Assembly (NCBI RefSeq): GCF_014698015.1
Contig: NZ_JACXBS010000002.1
Span: forward strand, 721,236 to 785,235
Length of the DNA: 64,000 nucleotides
Reading direction: 5' to 3'
From: Kocuria sp. cx-455
Lineage (GTDB): Bacteria; Actinomycetota; Actinomycetes; Actinomycetales; Micrococcaceae
Positions 59,002 to 64,000 of this stretch are shown here, piece after piece. The translations under genes and the position numbers were made by a program. The notes beneath the pieces are model-generated. The model ran no database searches. It was not told the DNA's origin and saw only the letters and a program-made list of their open reading frames with translations. The first letter of the stretch is position 1. Every line of letters starts with the position of its first letter.

Positions 59002-59881
59002 GGCTCTGTTGCAAAGATTGGCGGCAGTCAGAGGTAGGCTGTCGCTCTGCGCCGATCAGGCGGCTGCTGCGAAATGGTGGTTGAGCATGCCCATGGCCTC
59101 CGTCAGCGCCGAGGGCCCAATGCCAAAAGCTCTCTCCACAAGGCGCACCTCGCCCCTGATGCCGGGCTGCAGGCACCAGGGGCGAGCCTGTCCTTTGCGC
59201 AGGGCTCGCATGACTTCGAATCCCTTGATCGTGGCATAGGCCGTGGGGATCGATTTGAAACCGCGCACCGGCTTGATCAGTATCTTGAGCTTTCCGTGAT
59301 CGGCCTCGATCACGTTATTGAGATACTTCACCTGCCGGTGGGCCGTCTCCCGGTCCAGCTTTCCTTCGCGCTTCAATTCGGTGATCGCTGCACCATAGCT
59401 CGGCGCTTTGTCGGTATTGAGCGTGGCAGGCTTTTCCCAGTGCTTCAGGCCTCGCAGGGCCTTGCCCAGGAACCGCTTCGCTGCCTTGGCGCTGCGGGTC
59501 GGCGACAGGTAGAAATCGATCGTGTCGCCCCGCTTGTCGACTGCCCGGTACAGGTAGGTCCACTTGCCCCGCACCTTGACGTAGGTTTCATCCAGGCGCC
59601 AGCTCGGATCAAAGCCACGCCGCCAGAACCAGCGCAGCCGCTTCTCCATCTCCGGGGCGTAGCACTGGACCCAGCGATAGATCGTCGTATGGTCGACCGA
59701 AATGCCGCGTTCCGCCAGCATTTCCTCAAGGTCGCGATAGCTGATCGGATAGCGACAATACCAGCGCACCGCCCACAGGATCACATCACCCTGGAAATGG
59801 CGCCACTTGAAATCCGTCATCGTTCCGTCCGTCCAATCTCCGCCAAGCATGCTCAAGCTTCACGATTTTTGCAACAGAGCC
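59002..59881 (-). mobile_element. IS6100, first complete copy
   Basis: 880 bp with terminal ggctctgttgcaaa at the left end and its inverted form (tttgcaacagagcc) at the right end. The transposase is intact on the minus strand. No 8-bp target duplication is visible: the left flank is recombinase-operon DNA and the right flank is a partial IS6100 copy. Confidence 0.95.
59056..59850 (-). CDS. tnpA: IS6100 transposase (IS6 family)
   Basis: 264 residues from ATG 59850 (an in-frame ATG lies at 59856). The DDE catalytic core is visible: [20 protein letters not shown] (first Asp), [13 protein letters not shown] (second Asp), and [20 protein letters not shown] with Glu. The N-terminal helix-turn-helix is [20 protein letters not shown] then [10 protein letters not shown]6-family enzymes form cointegrates and drive resistance-gene clustering by recombination between copies. 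It is identical to the second copy at 63175-63969 as far as read. Confidence 0.97.
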   Translation of the reverse strand: MLGGDWTDGTMTDFKWRHFQGDVILWAVRWYCRYPISYRDLEEMLAERGISVDHTTIYRWVQCYAPEMEKRLRWFWRRGFDPSWRLDETYVKVRGKWTYLYRAVDKRGDTIDFYLSPTRSAKAAKRFLGKALRGLKHWEKPATLNTDKAPSYGAAITELKREGKLDRETAHRQVKYLNNVIEADHGKLKILIKPVRGFKSIPTAYATIKGFEVMRALRKGQARPWCLQPGIRGEVRLVERAFGIGPSALTEAMGMLNHHFAAAA

Positions 59882-59982
59882 TCACATCACCCTGGAAATG
59901 GCGCCACTTGAAATCCGTCATCGTTCCGTCCGTCCAATCTCCGCCAAGCATGCTCAAGCTTCACGATTTTTGCAACAGAGCC
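59882..59982. mobile_element. IS6100 partial copy (right-end 101 bp)
   Basis: Identical to the last 101 bp of the adjacent complete copy (59781-59881), from tcacatcacc to gcaacagagcc. It shows that the complete copy inserted into, or recombined with, an older IS6100 whose left part was lost. Confidence 0.9.
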
Positions 59983-60089
59983 ATATCGACAACCTCTCGC
60001 GCAACCAAGACATCGCGGTCGGACTGCAAGTGATCTTGAAGCCACGGGCCCGTCCCACCCCGACATGGACCTCGATGCCCGAACGGACG

Positions 60090-60590
60090 TTAGATTTCGA
60101 GTTCTAGGCGTTCTGCGATGAAGGTTGGATCCCAGCCGGGATTGAAAGTGTCGACGTGGGTGAATCCGAGCCGCTCGTATAGGCCACGCAGGTTCGGGTG
60201 GCAGTCGAGCCGCAGCTTGGCGCACCCCTGCGTTCGCGCGGCATGGCGGCAAGCCTCGATCAGCGCGGAGCTGACACCCCGGCCCGCATGTGTCCGTCGC
60301 ACCGCGAGCTTGTGCAGATATGCGGCCTCCCCCTTGAGGGCGTCGGGCCAGAACTCGGGATCCTCGGCCGACAAGGTGCAACAGCCGACGATGCCGTCGC
60401 TGCAACTCGCGACTAGGAGCTCGGATCTCAGGACGAAGGTCTCCGCGAATGTCCGGTCGATCCGCGCGACGTCCCAGGCGGGCGTTCCCTTGGCGGACAT
60501 CCACGCCGCAGCGTCGTGCATCAGCCGCACAACCTCGTCGATATCACCCGAGCAGGCGACCCGAACGTTCGGAGGCTCCTCGCTGTCCAT
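60090..60590 (-). CDS. orf5: Orf5 of the class 1 integron 3' conserved segment (GNAT acetyltransferase)
   Basis: 166 residues with a GNAT core: LHKLAVRRTHAGRGVSSALI (acetyl-CoA loop RxxGxG-like) and LDCHPNLRGLYERLGFTHVD. It matches orf5 downstream of sul1 in the 3'-CS. Substrate unknown and no resistance role established. The 3'-CS continues for about 100 bp beyond it and is then cut by the partial IS6100. Confidence 0.9.
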   Translation of the reverse strand: MDSEEPPNVRVACSGDIDEVVRLMHDAAAWMSAKGTPAWDVARIDRTFAETFVLRSELLVASCSDGIVGCCTLSAEDPEFWPDALKGEAAYLHKLAVRRTHAGRGVSSALIEACRHAARTQGCAKLRLDCHPNLRGLYERLGFTHVDTFNPGWDPTFIAERLELEI

Positions 60591-60717
60591 TCGCTCCCCT
60601 GGCGCGGTATGAACCGCCGCCTCATAGTGCAGTTTGATCCTGACGAGCCCAGCATGTCTGCGCCCACCTTCGCGGAACCTGACCAGGGTCCGCTAGCGGG
60701 CGGCCGGAAGGTGAATG

Positions 60718-61557
60718 CTAGGCATGATCTAACCCTCGGTCTCTGGCGTCGCGACTGCGAAATTTCGCGAGGGTTTCCGAGAAGGTGATTGCGCTTCGCA
60801 GATCTCCAGGCGCGTGGGTGCGGACGTAGTCAGCGCCATTGCCGATCGCGTGAAGTTCCGCCGCAAGGCTCGCTGGACCCAGATCCTTTACAGGAAGGCC
60901 AACGGTGGCGCCCAAGAAGGATTTCCGCGACACCGAGACCAATAGCGGAAGCCCCAACGCCGACTTCAGCTTTTGAAGGTTCGACAGCACGTGCAGCGAT
61001 GTTTCCGGTGCGGGGCTCAAGAAAAATCCCATCCCCGGATCGAGGATGAGCCGGTCGGCAGCGACCCCGCTCCGTCGCAAGGCGGAAACCCGCGCCTCGA
61101 AGAACCGCACAATCTCGTCGAGCGCGTCTTCGGGTCGAAGGTGACCGGTGCGGGTGGCGATGCCATCCCGCTGCGCTGAGTGCATAACCACCAGCCTGCA
61201 GTCCGCCTCAGCAATATCGGGATAGAGCGCAGGGTCAGGAAATCCTTGGATATCGTTCAGGTAGCCCACGCCGCGCTTGAGCGCATAGCGCTGGGTTTCC
61301 GGTTGGAAGCTGTCGATTGAAACACGGTGCATCTGATCGGACAGGGCGTCTAAGAGCGGCGCAATACGTCTGATCTCATCGGCCGGCGATACAGGCCTCG
61401 CGTCCGGATGGCTGGCGGCCGGTCCGACATCCACGACGTCTGATCCGACTCGCAGCATTTCGATCGCCGCGGTGACAGCGCCGGCGGGGTCTAGCCGCCG
61501 GCTCTCATCGAAGAAGGAGTCCTCGGTGAGATTCAGAATGCCGAACACCGTCACCAT
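60718..61557 (-). CDS. sul1: Sul1 sulfonamide-insensitive dihydropteroate synthase
   Basis: 279 residues from ATG 61557 (an upstream in-frame start at 61644 is inside qacEdelta1). The standard start [20 protein letters not shown] is present. DHPS motifs are [50 protein letters not shown] and [14 protein letters not shown]. It condenses pterin pyrophosphate with p-aminobenzoate while rejecting sulfonamides. It overlaps the end of qacEdelta1 by 7 bp, the canonical 3'-CS arrangement. Confidence 0.97.
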   Translation of the reverse strand: MVTVFGILNLTEDSFFDESRRLDPAGAVTAAIEMLRVGSDVVDVGPAASHPDARPVSPADEIRRIAPLLDALSDQMHRVSIDSFQPETQRYALKRGVGYLNDIQGFPDPALYPDIAEADCRLVVMHSAQRDGIATRTGHLRPEDALDEIVRFFEARVSALRRSGVAADRLILDPGMGFFLSPAPETSLHVLSNLQKLKSALGLPLLVSVSRKSFLGATVGLPVKDLGPASLAAELHAIGNGADYVRTHAPGDLRSAITFSETLAKFRSRDARDRGLDHA

Positions 61558-61898
61558 GGCGTCGGCCTCCGCAGCGACTTCCACGATGGGGATCGGGCGA
61601 GCAAAAAGGCAGCAATTATGAGCCCCATACCTACAAAGCCCCACGCATCAAGCTTTTGCCCATGAAGCAACCAGGCAATGGCTGTAATTATGACGACGCC
61701 GAGTCCCGACCAGACTGCATAAGCAACACCGACAGGGATGGATTTCAGAACCAGAGAAAGAAAATAAAATGCGATGCCATAACCGATTATGACAACGGCG
61801 GAAGGGGCAAGCTTAGTAAAGCCCTCGCTAGATTTTAATGCGGATGTTGCGATTACTTCGCCAACTATTGCGATAACAAGAAAAAGCCAGCCTTTCAT
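61551..61898 (-). CDS. qacEdelta1: QacEdelta1 quaternary ammonium efflux protein (SMR family)
   Basis: 115 residues. The SMR start is [20 protein letters not shown] with the essential Glu in the first helix, then [20 protein letters not shown] and AWSGLGV-like [20 protein letters not shown]. The C-terminal [13 protein letters not shown] replaces the normal end of QacE because of the 3'-CS fusion. It exports biocides weakly. Overlaps sul1. Confidence 0.96.
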   Translation of the reverse strand: MKGWLFLVIAIVGEVIATSALKSSEGFTKLAPSAVVIIGYGIAFYFLSLVLKSIPVGVAYAVWSGLGVVIITAIAWLLHGQKLDAWGFVGMGLIIAAFLLARSPSWKSLRRPTPW

Positions 61899-62000
61899 GA
61901 TATATCTCCCAATTTGTGTAGGGCTTATTATGCACGCTTAAAAATAATAAAAGCAGACTTGACCTGATAGTTTGGCTGTGAGCAATTATGTGCTTAGTGC

Positions 62001-62060
62001 ATCTAACGCCGGAGTTAAGCCGCCGCGCGTAGCGCGGTCGGCTTGAACGAATTGTTAGAC
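62001..62060 (-). other. attC site of the aadA2 cassette
   Basis: About 60 bp between ctaacg at 62003 and gttagac at 62054-62060, with the inner palindrome gccgccgcgcgtagcgcggt. Typical short aadA-type 59-base element at the cassette end, followed directly by the 3'-CS. Confidence 0.88.
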
Positions 62061-62061
62061 A

Positions 62062-62853
62062 TCATTTACCAACTGACTTGATGATCTCGCCTTTCACAAA
62101 GCGAATAAATTCTTCCAAGTGATCTGCGCGTGAGGCCAAGTGATCTTCTTTTTGTCCCAGATAAGCTTGCTTAGCTTCAAGTAAGACGGGCTGATACTGG
62201 GCAGGTAGGCGTTTTATTGCCCAGTCGGCAGCGACATCCTTCGGCGCGATTTTGCCGGTTATTGCGCTGTACCAAATGCGGGACAACGTAAGCACTACAT
62301 TTCGCTCATCGCCGGCCCAGTCGGGCTGCGAGTTCCATAGCTTCAAGGTTTCCCTCAGCGCCTCGAATAGATCCTGTTCAGGAACCGGGTCAAAGAATTC
62401 CTCCGCTGCCGGACCTACCAAGGCAACGCTATGTTCTCTTGCTTTTGTAAGCAGGATAGCTAGATCAATGTCGATCATGGCTGGCTCGAAGATACCCGCA
62501 AGAATGTCATTGCGCTGCCATTCTCCAAATTGCAGCTCGCGCTTAGCCGGATAACGCCACGGGATGATGTCGTCATGCACGACAAGGGTGACTTCTATAG
62601 CGCGGAGCGTCTCGCTCTCGCCAGGGAAAGCCGAAGCCTCCATAAGATCATTGAGCAATGCTCGCCGCGTCGTTTCATCAAGCTTTACGGCCACAGTAAC
62701 CAACAAATCAATATCGCTGTATGGCTTCAGGCCGCCATCCACTGCGGAGCCGTACAAATGCACGGCCAGCAACGTTGATTCCAGATGGCGCTCAATGACG
62801 CTTAGCACCTCTGATAGTTGGTTCGAAATTTCGATGGTCACCGCTTCCCTCAT
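62062..62853 (-). CDS. aadA2: AadA2 aminoglycoside (3'')(9) adenylyltransferase
   Basis: 263 residues from ATG 62853 (GTG 62841 is the alternative start giving MTIEIS). Nucleotidyltransferase motif LYGSAVDGGLKPYSDIDLLV with the metal-binding Asp pair. The residues IEISNQLSEVLSVIERHLES, KLDETTRRALLNDLMEASAF and the C-terminal EEFIRFVKGEIIKSVGK distinguish aadA2 from aadA1. It adenylylates streptomycin and spectinomycin. It is the only cassette, inserted at attI1 and read from Pc. Confidence 0.95.
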   Translation of the reverse strand: MREAVTIEISNQLSEVLSVIERHLESTLLAVHLYGSAVDGGLKPYSDIDLLVTVAVKLDETTRRALLNDLMEASAFPGESETLRAIEVTLVVHDDIIPWRYPAKRELQFGEWQRNDILAGIFEPAMIDIDLAILLTKAREHSVALVGPAAEEFFDPVPEQDLFEALRETLKLWNSQPDWAGDERNVVLTLSRIWYSAITGKIAPKDVAADWAIKRLPAQYQPVLLEAKQAYLGQKEDHLASRADHLEEFIRFVKGEIIKSVGK

Positions 62854-62998
62854 GATGTCTAACTTTGTTTTAGGGCGACTGCCCTGCTGCGTAACATCGT
62901 TGCTGCTCCATAACATCAAACATCGACCCACGGCGTAACGCGCTTGCTGCTTGGATGCCCGAGGCATAGACTGTACAAAAAAACAGTCATAACAAGCC
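62854..62998. other. attI1 and 5' conserved segment
   Basis: Between aadA2 and the intI1 start. The cassette joins at gttagac, seen on the plus strand as gtctaac near 62857-62863. The P2 position reads ttgtta and tacagt with a 14-bp spacer, so the second promoter is the inactive form. Confidence 0.85.
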
Positions 62999-63120
62999 AT
63001 GAAAACCGCCACTGCGCCGTTACCACCGCTGCGTTCGGTCAAGGTTCTGGACCAGTTGCGTGAGCGCATACGCTACTTGCATTATAGCTTACGAACCGAA
63101 CAGGCTTATGTCCACTGGGT
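62999..63120 (+). pseudogene. intI1: intI1, 5' fragment
   Basis: The first 40 codons of class 1 integrase, [20 protein letters not shown] then [20 protein letters not shown], cut by IS6100 at 63121. The catalytic domain is absent, so this integron cannot gain or exchange cassettes by itself. The internal Pc promoter is preserved. Confidence 0.95.
63086..63114 (-). promoter_or_regulatory. Integron cassette promoter Pc, weak (PcW) type
   Basis: On the minus strand the -35 box tggaca (63114-63109) and -10 box taagct (63091-63086) are separated by 17 bp. This combination is the PcW variant. It drives aadA2 and probably the 3'-CS genes. Confidence 0.88.
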
Positions 63121-64000
63121 GGCTCTGTTGCAAAGATTGGCGGCAGTCAGAGGTAGGCTGTCGCTCTGCGCCGATCAGGCGGCTGCTGCGAAATGGTGGT
63201 TGAGCATGCCCATGGCCTCCGTCAGCGCCGAGGGCCCAATGCCAAAAGCTCTCTCCACAAGGCGCACCTCGCCCCTGATGCCGGGCTGCAGGCACCAGGG
63301 GCGAGCCTGTCCTTTGCGCAGGGCTCGCATGACTTCGAATCCCTTGATCGTGGCATAGGCCGTGGGGATCGATTTGAAACCGCGCACCGGCTTGATCAGT
63401 ATCTTGAGCTTTCCGTGATCGGCCTCGATCACGTTATTGAGATACTTCACCTGCCGGTGGGCCGTCTCCCGGTCCAGCTTTCCTTCGCGCTTCAATTCGG
63501 TGATCGCTGCACCATAGCTCGGCGCTTTGTCGGTATTGAGCGTGGCAGGCTTTTCCCAGTGCTTCAGGCCTCGCAGGGCCTTGCCCAGGAACCGCTTCGC
63601 TGCCTTGGCGCTGCGGGTCGGCGACAGGTAGAAATCGATCGTGTCGCCCCGCTTGTCGACTGCCCGGTACAGGTAGGTCCACTTGCCCCGCACCTTGACG
63701 TAGGTTTCATCCAGGCGCCAGCTCGGATCAAAGCCACGCCGCCAGAACCAGCGCAGCCGCTTCTCCATCTCCGGGGCGTAGCACTGGACCCAGCGATAGA
63801 TCGTCGTATGGTCGACCGAAATGCCGCGTTCCGCCAGCATTTCCTCAAGGTCGCGATAGCTGATCGGATAGCGACAATACCAGCGCACCGCCCACAGGAT
63901 CACATCACCCTGGAAATGGCGCCACTTGAAATCCGTCATCGTTCCGTCCGTCCAATCTCCGCCAAGCATGCTCAAGCTTCACGATTTTTGCAACAGAGCC
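63121..64000 (-). mobile_element. IS6100, second complete copy
   Basis: 880 bp, same orientation and sequence as the 59002-59881 copy, beginning inside intI1. Its right inverted repeat ends at the last base of the window, so the right flank and any target duplication are not visible. Confidence 0.95.
63175..63969 (-). CDS. tnpA: IS6100 transposase, second copy
   Basis: 264 residues from ATG 63969, the same sequence as the first copy, with the DDE core ([40 protein letters not shown]) intact. The two copies in the same orientation bracket orf5-sul1-qacEdelta1-aadA2. The bracketed segment could move as a translocatable unit by IS6-type transposition or be deleted by homologous recombination. 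Confidence 0.97.
   Translation of the reverse strand: MLGGDWTDGTMTDFKWRHFQGDVILWAVRWYCRYPISYRDLEEMLAERGISVDHTTIYRWVQCYAPEMEKRLRWFWRRGFDPSWRLDETYVKVRGKWTYLYRAVDKRGDTIDFYLSPTRSAKAAKRFLGKALRGLKHWEKPATLNTDKAPSYGAAITELKREGKLDRETAHRQVKYLNNVIEADHGKLKILIKPVRGFKSIPTAYATIKGFEVMRALRKGQARPWCLQPGIRGEVRLVERAFGIGPSALTEAMGMLNHHFAAAA

Noticed and set aside
60604..60788. Small plus-strand frames near the end of sul1
   Set aside because: These are shadows of the 3' conserved segment, which is well known to carry sul1 and orf5 on the other strand here.
62970..62998. Second integron promoter P2
   Set aside because: The spacer between ttgtta and tacagt is 14 bp; the active form needs three extra Gs.
1..64000. 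CRISPR arrays, rRNA or tRNA genes
   Set aside because: I saw no regularly spaced repeat-spacer pattern and no recognisable rRNA or tRNA sequence. Short tRNAs could be missed by eye.

Overview
The window looks like a piece of a mid-to-high-GC actinobacterial chromosome, most likely from the Micrococcaceae or relatives, with an acquired resistance island at its right end. The support is an AarF/ABC1 kinase, an actinobacterial PepN, an actinobacterial-type GlgC/GlgA pair, mixed ATG/GTG/TTG starts, and Corynebacterium-type resistance genes. The genus is inference. The window opens inside a gene and closes exactly on the outer end of an IS6100 copy.

Positions 1-21232 hold a surface-glycan locus built as two convergent runs that meet at 11060-11063. 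The plus run has a heparinase II/III-like and glycosyltransferase-like fusion (cut by the window edge), an alpha/beta-hydrolase, a polysaccharide pyruvyltransferase, an unknown protein, a small PASTA lipoprotein, a 1345-residue double glycosyltransferase and a small unknown. The minus run reads wecB, ugd, an asparagine-synthetase-like/hydrolase fusion, an FkbM methyltransferase, a hydrolase-DUF6270 fusion and a second heparinase-like protein. WecB and Ugd supply UDP-ManNAc and UDP-GlcA, so the product is probably an acidic surface polymer. Three proteins in the locus carry the same hydrolase module with different partner domains.

Positions 21604-34421 are ordinary chromosome with some decay: an unknown protein, AarF, a C-terminally membrane-anchored unknown, pepN, glgC and glgA (divergent), a decayed MarR regulator with an 11-G tract, a shortened general-stress protein, a DUF2231 membrane protein, and a TetR regulator divergent from a frameshifted membrane protein with two palindromic operators between them.

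Positions 34872-64000 are a resistance and mobility island. In order: a truncated MFS exporter behind a leader peptide and terminator; a LuxR-type response regulator; a Tn5564-like unit with cmx and an IS481-type transposase; remnants, including the 5' end of a MobF relaxase; tet(33)-tetR; and a second MobF relaxase gene split by an 8.9-kb integrative element. That element has its own serine integrase, a MerR regulator, its own MobF relaxase and erm(X), and it sits in the codons for a conserved helicase motif. After the displaced relaxase 3' end come an Abi-type gene, a recombinase/XRE/recombinase operon, and a class 1 integron remnant (aadA2, qacEdelta1, sul1, orf5) bracketed by two full IS6100 copies and one partial copy.

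The island therefore combines resistance to phenicols, tetracyclines, macrolide-lincosamide-streptogramin B drugs, aminocyclitols, sulfonamides and quaternary ammonium compounds, brought in by several unrelated mobility modes. Three of the drug-resistance units (MFS remnant, cmx, erm(X)) have a short upstream ORF plus a hairpin, consistent with ribosome-mediated attenuation.
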